64,000 nucleotides of DNA from Unio delphinus. Lineage: Eukaryota > Mollusca > Bivalvia > Unionida > Unionidae. Each line of letters starts with the position of its first letter. The first letter of the stretch is position 1. The notes beneath the pieces are model-generated. The model saw only the letters and a program-made list of their open reading frames with translations. It had not been told where the DNA came from and ran no database searches. The translations under genes were made by a program, and so were the position numbers. Positions 22,206-31,261 of this stretch are shown piece after piece. The stretch covers positions 496,001-560,000 of the forward strand of contig JAQISU010000245.1 of assembly GCA_029339505.1 (NCBI GenBank). Direction: 5' to 3'.

Positions 22206-23423
22206 ATTCGGTGTGAATTTCCCGATTCCGATTCCCGTGAAAGAAATAGCGTTAGCAAAACTACGAAAGTACCATAGCTGGCCTAATATTAGGTCGGTAG
22301 CATTTGGTGGTCAACAACCGAATAATTCCTTGGTGTTTGCGAATAGGAATAAACCCGATGGAACTCCAGAACGGAACGTTGTTTCGATACCACCTGGGTC
22401 ATACCAAATCGAACAAATCAATGCTGAATTTCAGCGTAGAATAAAATCAATTACTGGAACAGAAGAATCAAAAATCGCTATAACGGTTCATGAGCCGACG
22501 CTATCATCTGCCATCGAGATAAACTCACCTAGTTATGTCGTAGATATTTATCAAAGTTCTATAAGAACTATACTGGGATGGCCTGAAATAGCACCTCGAC
22601 AAGTTAACATACCACCAGAACCGAAAAAATCTGATTATACCACCGACAGGATAAAATCTGATAATCCAGTGAAAAGTTATAACGAATACAATAAATGGGA
22701 TTTTTTCGCTGGAATAATAGAAGAGAACAACTAAATATATAACTTTACTAGATGGGATAAAATCATCGAAATGTTCACAGCGATGAATAATAATATTTCG
22801 CTGTTGTTAATCTCTCTTAAATCCGGCTCTCTCACCCGAGATGAATTTATCAGCGTCGTAGAAACATGTAACAAAATCATCGACGACATGGAAACATATA
22901 ATTTGAAAATTATTCAAGAGGTATTAGGTGACGATAATCCTAGAACGAGAATAGAGTTTACGATGAAAAGTAATATACGCGTAGAAGTGATCAAAAATCT
23001 CTCAATGATGCCATCGATGAAGGTTTAAAAAAAATCCATGACGCATGGAAGAAATTAACAGAACAACAAACAACAATCCTCAAACATAATAATGACCCAG
23101 ACGGCGGTGGTAGGCATATCGCTCCGTTCAACGTGAATATAACCTCGGTGATAGCATTAAATTTAGTATGTGACATTATCAAAGGAAGCTATCAAATAAA
23201 TCTCGAGCGATCAAATCAAGCTCAGCAAGGATATATTCTATATTCATTTGCACCAATAGCTCCTCCAGGATTTCTAATCATTGAGGACCCAATTAATCCA
23301 GTCTATATGCGATGTCATAATGATTCGCTAACGAGAATTAATTTCAGACTCACTGACCAGTCAAATAATCTAATTGATTTACAAGGCGAAGTCTTACAAA
23401 TTAGTCCGTTTGTAAAGTCCTAA
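22069..23423 (+). pseudogene. penton/minor capsid protein, copy B
   Basis: The start is MNIITMTTPQELLQ. A TAG near 22183 ends it after about 38 codons. The remainder is recognisable in 22213-22734, 22771-23028 and 23133-23423, with losses between them in the insert domain. The end ISPFVKS matches the other copies. Confidence 0.85.
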
Positions 23424-23474
23424 GGACTGTCATCGTAAATGATTTTCATCGTAGTGATTTTCATTGTTAACCAT

Positions 23475-23683
23475 AGCAGCAGAGGGGGTGAACTCCAACA
23501 ACATGGCGTCTTTCATTTTGCCAAATGGACCCTACAAGGAAACCTTAGTTTGACGAATCGACCCCTCTATTAAATATTTACTAGGAAGCCTCAGTTTGTC
23601 AAGTAAACCTTTCTAGTAAATATTAACGAGAAGGAAGTCTATCTAACGCCTAAAAAGTTGGTCTGTTCATCCCCTCTGCTGCT
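23475..23683 (+). repeat. right terminal inverted repeat, copy B
   Basis: Bounded by AGCAGCAGAGGGGGTGAA and CCCCTCTGCTGCT. Similar in parts to the right TIR of copy A. No matching left TIR exists because copy B is truncated. Confidence 0.8.
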
Positions 23684-23804
23684 CTGGGAATCGGGAACCG
23701 AGTTGTACGAGTCTTGTACACAATTGTTCTAACAGCTTGCTCATTGGGCTCTCATCATTAAGACGTTAGTGTTAATGCGGGTGTCAGGATAATAGTTCCA
23801 ATTG

Positions 23805-24280
23805 CCCTGTACGGCTGCGAAGTCTGGACACTTAGAAGCGCTGAGGAGAGGAAACTACTTGTGTTCGAGATGGCGGCGCTTAGAAAGATTCTAGGAGTTC
23901 ACATTATGGACAGGATGAGAAATGAAGACATCAGATAGGCTCTTAATCAGACAGAGACAATCGTGCAAAAAGTGCACGAGAGACAACACCAATGGCTAGG
24001 ACACGTGATAAGGATGGATAAGAACAGGATAGCGAATATTGTACTGCACGGTAGAGAAGAAGGAACGGCGAAAGTAGGGCGTCTGAGAACGACATGGATG
24101 AAATCTGCACTGGCTAGATACGACGTGGAGAAACAAGTTATGATGAGGACTGCACAGGAGAGAGAAGAATGGCGTTTGTGGTCAACACATGCAAGAGCGT
24201 CGTCGATGATGTGCAATAGAAATTGTGTAGAGATATGGCGGAGAAGAAGAAGAAGAAGAAGAATGAACTGTTTTAAAAAC
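23805..24280 (+). pseudogene. LINE 3' end (C-terminal part of reverse transcriptase ORF)
   Basis: The frame reads YGCEVWTLRSAEE, then ALRKILGVHIMDRMRNEDIR, a TAG, and WLGHVIRMDKNRIANIVLHG, the usual C-terminal part of non-LTR retrotransposon polymerases. It ends in an AAG-repeat tail (24240-24262), as many LINEs end in a short microsatellite. It is 5'-truncated and lies next to the right end of copy B. Confidence 0.75.
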
Positions 24281-24296
24281 TACGATAAAAATTCGC

Positions 24297-24458
24297 ACTA
24301 CACACACAAACATGCATACACACCTACACCGCATACATGCATACACATGAATACATGCATACACACGTACATACATACACTCGTACGTACATACATACGT
24401 AAACACATACACACACATACACACATACACACACACGCACGCACGCACGCACGCACAC

Positions 24459-24489
<31 letters not shown>

Positions 24490-24560
24490 TACATACATAC
24501 ATACATACATACATACACACACACATACACACACATACATACGCACACATACATACGCAA
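24297..24560. repeat. ACAC/ATAC/AGAC microsatellite
   Basis: Mixed dinucleotide and tetranucleotide runs (CATACACA, GCAC, AGAC, ATAC). Open frames across it are composition artefacts. Confidence 0.95.
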
Positions 24561-24751
24561 AGCAAATATCGTCCTTTGTGCGTCATTTCGACAGCCGATC
24601 TATCGGTCCAGCCGTACAAGCGATCTATATACGTTAATCGTTAAGAGTCGGTCGTCTCTAACTGGCTAATAGGACGCCAGATCGCCTTGACCGATCAATC
24701 GTATGAAATTCAAAGGTGACTGGCATGACGCATGGATACGTCCGACTGAGC

Positions 24752-24753
<2 letters not shown>

Positions 24754-24822
<69 letters not shown>
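24754..24822. repeat. (TA)n microsatellite
   Basis: About 34 uninterrupted TA units, followed by 200 bp of unique AT-rich DNA before copy C. Confidence 0.98.
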
Positions 24823-24826
<4 letters not shown>

Positions 24827-25026
24827 AAGAGTTTAAAAATTGTGCATTAAATGAGGAATGGTGCAGATGATATATACCTCAGCATATAATTTCCCCTTGA
24901 TGAAATATCTGAAATGAAAATGCCAGAACATCTAATCCAACAATAAAACAGATGAAATTTGGGTAAATCCATAGAATTTATTCTGCGTCAGATTGCCATC
25001 CTCACATCTTCAATCCACTCTTCTTA

Positions 25027-25277
25027 AGCAGCAGAGAGGGTGAATCCTACAACGTTTTTAGACAAAATTTTGATTGAAATCCTAAAACGAGCCTTCCTAC
25101 GATCTTATTTTAACCAAAAAAAGGTGAACCCTACAACGTTTTCAGACAAAAAATTGATTGAAATCTCCCTACGAAATCATTTTAACTAAAAAAATGAAAA
25201 CGATTTTTTAATTAATTTTGGTCGCAACTTGTTGTCATCCACCCTCTCTGCTGCTAAAGTTTTCAGTTCTGGGTTAA
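25027..25277 (+). repeat. left terminal inverted repeat, copy C
   Basis: By eye it is identical to the reverse complement of 39557-39807. The outer end is AGCAGCAGAGAGGGTGAATCC; near the inner end (25240-25257) stands the same motif inverted (CCACCCTCTCTGCTGCT). Two CCTACAACGTTTT words lie inside, near 25048 and 25131. Confidence 0.95.
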
Positions 25278-25293
25278 TAATTCTTTTACGATT

Positions 25294-25953
25294 TTAACCG
25301 AATATTTGATCAAGTCCGATACGATATCGTGTCCGAGGATCATGTAGATTTATTGTTGCGAATCCGTGTGGTTTTGACTGAGCATGACTAAAGAAGTTTT
25401 TAAATTGATTGAAGTCCATATCAGAACACCATGTCTGCCATATATTTCTAAGAGTATGAGTATCAACTCCGTTGAATACAGAAAGAATATTGCAGTTATC
25501 TCTGATGACTTTTGGAACCTGAGTGTAGCGTTGAGTGACATATATCACGTCAGTGTTTTTGTGACGCCCACGGGAAAATATTCTAGCAGGATTCTTTTGT
25601 TTATCCAACATTATATCGTCGTATACGACTAAATTGTTAATATCTCCATCAATATCATCAATACTCGGTGCTTCATCGATATCGGTTATAAAATCAATGG
25701 CGTTCTCACCCTTAATTTCTGATGCATTCTCGTTAAAATCTTTTAGCACTTCATAACATCGTTGATCATCTACGCTAGGGCAAATTAAATACAACTTATC
25801 CCACTTCATCCATCTCATTATTAAATTGAGCAACAATTGCGTTTTACCGGATCCAGATGGCCCGATTATAATCATCCGGATAGAGTTTGGTAGCGCTGCA
25901 TGATGCTTAATTGGTTCTCTTGTTTTAGTCGCTGAAAAATCAATTATATCCAT
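25294..25953 (-). CDS. FtsK/HerA-type packaging ATPase, copy C
   Basis: It pumps the genome into preformed capsids in this virus class. Counting from an upstream Met at 25965, Walker A is at residues 35-42 (GPSGSGKT) and Walker B at 112-117 (LVVYDD); the C-terminus is GLDQIFG. I prefer the start at 25953 (MDIIDFS): copy B has Met only there, and the other start would leave 5 bp to the divergent gene. Length near 220 residues is normal for the Polinton ATPase. The copy D homologue is also open. Confidence 0.9.
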   Translation of the reverse strand: MDIIDFSATKTREPIKHHAALPNSIRMIIIGPSGSGKTQLLLNLIMRWMKWDKLYLICPSVDDQRCYEVLKDFNENASEIKGENAIDFITDIDEAPSIDDIDGDINNLVVYDDIMLDKQKNPARIFSRGRHKNTDVIYVTQRYTQVPKVIRDNCNILSVFNGVDTHTLRNIWQTWCSDMDFNQFKNFFSHAQSKPHGFATINLHDPRTRYRIGLDQIFG

Positions 25954-25970
25954 ATTTCTATACATAAATT
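25954..25970. promoter_or_regulatory. very compact divergent promoter region
   Basis: The ATPase (-) and zinc-ribbon (+) starts are separated by only 17 bp (TTTCTATACATAAATT plus one base), with the palindrome TATACATA-like core conserved in copy D and replaced by a TATATATA run in copy B. Both genes must share this control region or use sequences inside the opposite gene. Confidence 0.45.
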
Positions 25971-26294
25971 ATGGATCTATATTGTGTGAAGTATAAAACG
26001 CGTACTGGCACAGATGATGTGACGACGATTACAACAAAAAATAACCGATCAGCGCTTTCTGGTAAATGCGTGCAATGTGGTACAAAGAAATTTAGATTTG
26101 TGTCTATGAGATCTGATTTAAAAAAAAACGAGGAGGTGATATCGCAGCCAAATTGGCAAAGCTCCCTGGAACCCCATGGGCAAAGTACCCCGGAGAAAAG
26201 CACCTCCCAGGATATAGCTACTGTGGACCGGGAACCAGACTTGATATCAGACTCAATAATCAAAATCAACCCAACCCCGTTGAAGAACCAATAA
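25971..26294 (+). CDS. zinc-ribbon protein, copy C (frame-0 product)
   Basis: The CVKC and CVQC pairs make a zinc ribbon in the first 40 residues. Frame 0 would run 107 codons, but its last 54 codons overlap the PLA2 frame and differ in length from copies B and D. I think the ribbon is the N-terminal domain of a frameshift fusion with PLA2. Role unknown; small ribbons often bind nucleic acid or partner proteins. Confidence 0.7.
   Translation: MDLYCVKYKTRTGTDDVTTITTKNNRSALSGKCVQCGTKKFRFVSMRSDLKKNEEVISQPNWQSSLEPHGQSTPEKSTSQDIATVDREPDLISDSIIKINPTPLKNQ
26123..26129 (+). promoter_or_regulatory. predicted -1 ribosomal frameshift site A_AAA_AAC
   Basis: In the zinc-ribbon frame the codons are TTA AAA AAA AAC, giving the classic -1 slippery heptamer, preceded by T_TTA_AAA. 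A -1 slip enters the PLA2 frame at 26129. The same heptamer in the same phase is present at 8997-9003 (B) and 46879-46885 (D). Transcriptional slippage on A9 is the alternative. Confidence 0.7.
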
Positions 26295-26488
26295 ACGCCA
26301 TTGATAAGGCCTGTCACCTTCATGATGTTGCTTATAAAAGCAGCAATCTGCAACACAGGCATCTCGCGGATGTGAAATTAATTCATGCGTTAAATGCTAT
26401 TCCTGATAAATCTTTCAAAGAAAAATTGGCTTCATTTTTAATAAAATCGGCTATGAAAAGTAAATTGATGTTAGGTGCCGGTAATTAA
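26129..26488 (+). CDS. phospholipase A2 domain (parvovirus VP1u-like), read in -1 frame, copy C
   Basis: 120 codons including the stop. The calcium-binding loop reads YSYCGPGT near 26215 and the catalytic His-Asp pair lies in DKACHLHDVAY near 26310. This arrangement is known from the parvovirus VP1 unique region, where PLA2 activity helps the particle leave endosomes; the same job is only inferred here. There is no ATG before the catalytic region in this frame, so it must be reached from the zinc-ribbon gene. Four bases separate its stop from the integrase ATG. Confidence 0.8.
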   Translation, partial: RGGDIAAKLAKLPGTPWAKYPGEKHLPGYSYCGPGTRLDIRLNNQNQPNPVEEPINAIDKACHLHDVAYKSSNLQHRHLADVKLIHALNAIPDKSFKEKLASFLIKSAMKSKLMLGAGN

Positions 26489-26492
26489 TAAT

Positions 26493-27455
26493 ATGGAATC
26501 AATTTATTATTCTCCGAGGGGATACTGGAGGGGTAACGCTGCAATCAATAAACTCGCTAGAGCTGCAAAAGTGAAAAAGACCACTGCGGCTCATTGGTTA
26601 TCCAAACAGGCACTATGGCAAATTTATCTACCACCGCCTAAACAAATTCAATTCTCGCATTTTGATGTGACCGCTCCTAATGAAGTTCATCAGGCTGATA
26701 TATTATTTCTGCCACATGATCGTGGTTACAAATATGCGTTAACCGTAGTTGATATTGCAAGTCGATACAAAGAAGCAGAACCGTTAAAAACAAAATCAGC
26801 CACTGAAGTCGCTTCTGCATTTGAAAGGATTTATCGACGAGGTCCTCTGCGTTGGCCAAATCTATTGCAGGTTGATCCTGGCAAGGAATTTCAGGGTGCA
26901 GTGTTATCTACAATGAAACATCATAATGTCACCATACGACGAGGGCATACTGCGCTACATCGCGATCAGGCCATTGTAGAACGATTTAATCGGACGATTG
27001 CTGAGCGGTTATTTGGATATCAATACGCAAAAGAATTCATTCAAGAAAAGCGATCCCGTGAATGGGTTAAAAGATTACCATCTGTGATTACTGCACTGAA
27101 TAACGAGATTACTAGAACAATCAACATGAAACCTATTAACGCGATTAAAAAGAAGTCAATACCCGTACAACCACAAAAAGATTTCCCTAGAAACGCTAGC
27201 GTTTCCCAACCAATTCTTGGTAGTAATGTCATTGTGAGGTACTTATACGAACCAGGAGAGCTTGAAGGGGGTAGAAAAAGGGCTACTGATCCTATTTGGA
27301 GCGTCACTACGCATAAGATATCTAGTATAACACGATCAACTGGTAGACCTCCAGTCTATAAACTGGATTCAACTGCCCCTCAGCGGGGTTTTACTCGACA
27401 ACAACTACAAGTGATTCCCGAGGATACTCAATTGCCACCGCATGGTCTTAACTAG
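26493..27455 (+). CDS. retroviral-type (DDE, rve) integrase, copy C
   Basis: 320 codons from the ATG at MESIYY. N-terminal helical domain, then catalytic core with Asp in VHQADILF, Asp in LLQVDPGKEF and Glu in AIVERFNRT (34 residues between the last two), then a C-terminal beta domain around ATDPIWSVTTHKI. It joins element ends to target DNA; the 5-bp duplications fit such an enzyme. An in-frame palindrome AACGCTAGCGTT (codes NASV) sits at 27190-27205. It is convergent with the polymerase unit, and the stops overlap by a few bases. Confidence 0.92.
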   Translation: MESIYYSPRGYWRGNAAINKLARAAKVKKTTAAHWLSKQALWQIYLPPPKQIQFSHFDVTAPNEVHQADILFLPHDRGYKYALTVVDIASRYKEAEPLKTKSATEVASAFERIYRRGPLRWPNLLQVDPGKEFQGAVLSTMKHHNVTIRRGHTALHRDQAIVERFNRTIAERLFGYQYAKEFIQEKRSREWVKRLPSVITALNNEITRTINMKPINAIKKKSIPVQPQKDFPRNASVSQPILGSNVIVRYLYEPGELEGGRKRATDPIWSVTTHKISSITRSTGRPPVYKLDSTAPQRGFTRQQLQVIPEDTQLPPHGLN

Positions 27456-27729
27456 CACCGTTGCGTCTATTGCACTCAAGACAAGTCAACATCACATTAT
27501 TTCTGACATGACCGAGATTGTTATTTTTTCTGTCTACGGTGAATTGGCGAGGATCCTTATCCGAATACTGCCAACGCATTATACAATTGCAACTCGCGCA
27601 GTGATTATTCTGTTGTTTCTTCAAAGTGATTATTAGTTCAGCATCAATATCAAATTCTCGTTGTTTTTTTTGTCCTGTTGTTTGTAACCGGAGAGTTTTT
27701 TTTATTAATGATGCTAACATCAATATCAC
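27448..27729 (-). CDS. HNH nuclease-like module downstream of the helicase, copy C
   Basis: 93 codons from the first ATG, overlapping the helicase C-terminus by 80 bp in another frame. The motif order is HCASCNCIMRW, FTVDRKNNNLGH and NVMLTCLECNRR: two Cys pairs around a central Asp-Arg, as in HNH/McrA-type zinc nucleases. Copies B and D have the same module after the same A-rich junction, so it may be the C-terminal domain of the polymerase-helicase reached by slippage, or a separate protein. Confidence 0.6.
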   Translation of the reverse strand: MILMLASLIKKTLRLQTTGQKKQREFDIDAELIITLKKQQNNHCASCNCIMRWQYSDKDPRQFTVDRKNNNLGHVRNNVMLTCLECNRRNGAS

Positions 27730-30700
27730 TTATTGTTGTGTCATTATCATCGAAAACAACTCTTCGAAGTTGATTTATGTTTCGTACTCTGGATACTGCG
27801 AGATAGATTAAATTCGACCATTCGATGTGATTATCCACCATCCAAACAATTGTATTCGATATAGTCAATCCCTGTGAAGAGTGTATTGTTGCTGCGTATC
27901 CTAGCGTCCACGGGGATTTATTAGCACGCAATGCATCTTCAACGACATTGATATCAACCAGCACAATATCATTTAATACCAGAATTTGTTTTTCATTCTG
28001 TCCTGGAATATCAACTTCAATATTCTGTTTTCGTGTATCCGATGGCCTATAACAAAGGGGTACTGGAAGCGTTGCAAATTTTTCTTTATGTAATTCAAAT
28101 AACTTCATTTGAAGTGTGTCCCTGACTATTTTTCTACTTGCAATGATCAAATCGTTTGGTCTCCATGTTTCCCAGAAATCATTCATTGGAGTTTCTGAAA
28201 TCACTTCACGCGCTATTTCGCATTGGATTCTATCCGGTTGTAATCTAATTAGCGCTTTGAACTCGCGTAATCGTTCATCAAGTGATCTATAATCAGTGGT
28301 GATTTCTTCATAGTAGTCTACAAAACCCTTTAGCCATTCATGTGGAGATGCACCGACAAATGGTGGTGGTTGGCCGTGATCCCCGCACATGACGACTTTT
28401 GTGTTTTTGTTTAACAACCACTCAAGAAATGTTTTTAATACATCTAATGACACTGTGCATATTTCATCCCAAATTATGATTTCAGGAATGAATTTATCAC
28501 CCATACGCTCAGGAGTCCATTTGTCACCTTTCCATCGAAAGAAGCTGTGATAAGTGCAAGCATTTACCCCTCGTTGTATCATCTCTCTGGCGAGTCTATG
28601 AGTCGGTGTTAGAACAATCATGTTAGAAACGCTAGCGTTTCCACAACGAAATAATTCAATTGCACGAGTTGTCTTTCCTGACCCACCACAACCGTTTAAA
28701 TAAACTGTCTTGTATCTACATACTGGATCAGATACCGGTGGTGCATTAGAAAGTTCTGATTGAATTTCAATACGGTTACAACAAATATATTTATCATCCA
28801 TGGCAACGTCTGCGGATTCACAATACTCATGTAGCATCTCCTTTTTAAATCGCCAACACCCCCAATTTTCTTCGGGATCTGTGAATTTAGCTACAGCTGA
28901 TTTGTACTTATTGTGTATATACATCGAATCAGTGGCTACTCTAACCGCGGTATTAGGAAATCTATTTATCATCGAAAATAGATTAATAGAAGCATAGGCT
29001 AACATTGAACTTCTTAAGTGTGTGTACTGGGAATTATATCCATCACAGTAGGTAACAACCGTACCTAATTTCTCACCATTGGATAGAAAAGCATCCTTAC
29101 GGGATACAAGTTTTCCCTGTTTCATTAAATCCGCTACAATAAAATCGTATTCAGCGACATCTATGATCAACCGCGAAGAGTATTTTGCGTTATCGTATCG
29201 TCCACCCTGGGTAAATTTACCGATTATTCTTCTTCCGAGATCTTTTGCTTGTTCTTTTTTAATTTCAAATAACTTCTTAGACCAATTTATGATTTCTTCT
29301 TCACTGAAATCTGGAAATTGTTTTCGTAGTTCGTTGATTATTCTATCTAGATCGGGTTGTGGTAGCCAAACTTCTTTCTGAGCTCGATAGCATATAATAG
29401 CCTCGGAAACAATCAACGATATTAGCATACCACAATCAATCATATATCTCAATAGCACTATTGGCATCCAGTGTTTTTCAGATAGGTGTCTACCGAGCCA
29501 AACATAACTACACGGATGTAACCCTGTAGCTAATTCAAATGATATCACACGAGCGAATCCGGTTAAATCAAAATCAGGCAATGGTCCATTAATCGCAACA
29601 CGAGTCATTTCATGCGTGGGGTGTCCAAATCGTTTGAAGTACTCAGCGCATTCCCCATACCCGAGAAAACTTCCGGGATAACACGCGGCTATATCAATTG
29701 AAATCATACCATCACGTGAGTATTTCGTATTCCACAGTCCTCCATGACCAAATTCGACGCAACTCAATTTAACATCCTCGAGAAAATCATTTCGTGTTGG
29801 ACGCCATGAGTTTTTTTCTCTTGCGAAGTGAGCTACCACTGATGGAATAGTAAAACTATCCGTGAGTAGTTTTTCATGGGAATTCTCCGGTGAAAAATCA
29901 CTAGCGATTTTTCTCATTCTGTTATCTAATTCTTCAATGCGATATAATTCACCATTTGGTTTTACAAATTGATCGAATTCTTCATCACTTCTAAGTAACC
30001 ACACTGACACAGGATCGTCTTTACACAACGCATGAATAGCATCAAATAATTTCTCTTCATAGAAAACATCCCCGACGAACTCCTTAGGGATATATTTCAC
30101 GGTTCGTTCTCGTGGAAATATTGTTACCGCAGGTGTCCACGCGTGTTTGTTATGATCAATAATCTGTATTGGTGCTCCATTTTTGTTATATTTCGGTTCG
30201 TATAAAACCTCTCCGGTTATCGTCATAACGGTTATTGGGAATCGTAATGATGTTTCTAATTTAGCTATATCAGAAATCTTTGCACCATGCTGTTTCACTG
30301 TCAGTTCCCACTCGGTTATTTTCCTACGTCGCAGATCAGTTAGTTTATTTCCTCGGGATGCATTTGTGAAGTGTTCTATTATTCGTTCTGCTACACAATT
30401 AAGCCCTGACGAATATTTCATAGGAGCTAGTTTTGCGATATCGGGTTTATCATTTAACGGATATATCCCATAAACCATTGCTGTTACGGGATAAGATCTT
30501 TCGTAGTATGGTTTATCAATGCCGGTTAGAATCCCTGGTTTGGAATCTCTACTCACAATGACAGCTTTTTTATTCTTGAGGATTGGTTCAAATTTATCCT
30601 TAATAATCCATTTGCCATCGACTTCGATAATGAATTTGATTCGGAAAAAATGTCTTTTTTCCCCAACACGTGAAATTATCACTGCTGCTTTTTCATCATT

Positions 30701-31261
30701 CATGGTAGCATCAACAACACCATCAATTCGAAATGTTGACCAACAATAAGATGCTCCATCACGCTTAAATTCATTAAAACAGTCTCTGATTTTACTAATC
30801 ATGGCTTTATCAAGAATTGTATTCTTTGGTGTATTAGAAGCTATATCGAGATTGAATTGAGCATCTTTCCAGGGGTAATCTCTCTTGGACGTTTTTTTTG
30901 GTTTATCGAGATTAAATCTAGGATTGATTTTCAATAATCTCTTAAACTCTTTCATGTTTCCGTCTATTGGACGTTTTTTGGGTTTATCGAGATTAAATCT
31001 AGGATTGATTTTGTTACGTCTTTTTGGTTTATCGAGATTAAATTTAGGATTGATTTTTAATAATCTCTTAAACTCTTTCATGTTTCCGTCTCTTGGACGT
31101 TTGTTACGTTTTTTGGGTTTATCGAGATTAAATTTAGGATTGATTTTTAATAATCTCTTAAACTCTTTCATGTTTCCGTCTCTTGGACGTTTGTTACGTT
31201 TTTTGGGTTTATCGAGATTAAATCTAGGACTAATTTTTAATAATCTCTTAAACTCTTTCAT
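27650..31261 (-). CDS. DNA polymerase B fused to SF1 helicase, copy C
   Basis: The replicative enzyme. The original ATG is lost (ATC at about 31389 where copy B has ATG); the first in-frame ATG is 31261, inside an N-terminal repeat array, giving about 1200 residues. Polymerase motifs: A in SIDIAACYP near 29700, B in KDLGRRIIGKFTQGG near 29225, C in VRVATDSMYI near 28935. Helicase: Walker A GCGGSGKTT near 28680, DExx WDEI near 28470, then GDHGQPPPF. I see no clear exonuclease motifs in the long N-terminus. A NASV palindrome is inserted at 28626-28641, after the Walker A segment. Confidence 0.9.
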   Translation of the reverse strand: MKEFKRLLKISPRFNLDKPKKRNKRPRDGNMKEFKRLLKINPKFNLDKPKKRNKRPRDGNMKEFKRLLKINPKFNLDKPKRRNKINPRFNLDKPKKRPIDGNMKEFKRLLKINPRFNLDKPKKTSKRDYPWKDAQFNLDIASNTPKNTILDKAMISKIRDCFNEFKRDGASYCWSTFRIDGVVDATMNDEKAAVIISRVGEKRHFFRIKFIIEVDGKWIIKDKFEPILKNKKAVIVSRDSKPGILTGIDKPYYERSYPVTAMVYGIYPLNDKPDIAKLAPMKYSSGLNCVAERIIEHFTNASRGNKLTDLRRRKITEWELTVKQHGAKISDIAKLETSLRFPITVMTITGEVLYEPKYNKNGAPIQIIDHNKHAWTPAVTIFPRERTVKYIPKEFVGDVFYEEKLFDAIHALCKDDPVSVWLLRSDEEFDQFVKPNGELYRIEELDNRMRKIASDFSPENSHEKLLTDSFTIPSVVAHFAREKNSWRPTRNDFLEDVKLSCVEFGHGGLWNTKYSRDGMISIDIAACYPGSFLGYGECAEYFKRFGHPTHEMTRVAINGPLPDFDLTGFARVISFELATGLHPCSYVWLGRHLSEKHWMPIVLLRYMIDCGMLISLIVSEAIICYRAQKEVWLPQPDLDRIINELRKQFPDFSEEEIINWSKKLFEIKKEQAKDLGRRIIGKFTQGGRYDNAKYSSRLIIDVAEYDFIVADLMKQGKLVSRKDAFLSNGEKLGTVVTYCDGYNSQYTHLRSSMLAYASINLFSMINRFPNTAVRVATDSMYIHNKYKSAVAKFTDPEENWGCWRFKKEMLHEYCESADVAMDDKYICCNRIEIQSELSNAPPVSDPVCRYKTVYLNGCGGSGKTTRAIELFRCGNASVSNMIVLTPTHRLAREMIQRGVNACTYHSFFRWKGDKWTPERMGDKFIPEIIIWDEICTVSLDVLKTFLEWLLNKNTKVVMCGDHGQPPPFVGASPHEWLKGFVDYYEEITTDYRSLDERLREFKALIRLQPDRIQCEIAREVISETPMNDFWETWRPNDLIIASRKIVRDTLQMKLFELHKEKFATLPVPLCYRPSDTRKQNIEVDIPGQNEKQILVLNDIVLVDINVVEDALRANKSPWTLGYAATIHSSQGLTISNTIVWMVDNHIEWSNLIYLAVSRVRNINQLRRVVFDDNDTTISDIDVSIINKKNSPVTNNRTKKTTRI

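Larger units (their letters stand above)
8580..23683 (+). mobile_element. Polinton/adintovirus-like element copy B, left-truncated
   Basis: It has all the gene blocks of copy C from ATPase to penton plus a right TIR, but recognisable sequence starts only in the ATPase gene at about 8590. No left TIR or ATPase C-terminus is present. The integrase core is deleted, the polymerase has several breaks, and most structural genes carry frameshifts. The protease and the helicase part stay open. A 1.2-kb minisatellite has expanded inside it. The left boundary is approximate. Confidence 0.9.

Noticed and set aside
24182..24637. Cys/Tyr- or His/Thr-rich proteins over the microsatellite
   Set aside because: They are translations of ACAC/ATAC repeats in several frames with no independent support.
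26493..27455. Endogenous retrovirus or LTR retrotransposon integrase
   Set aside because: There is no reverse transcriptase, gag or LTR nearby. The flanking genes, TIRs and 5-bp duplications place it in a Polinton-type element.
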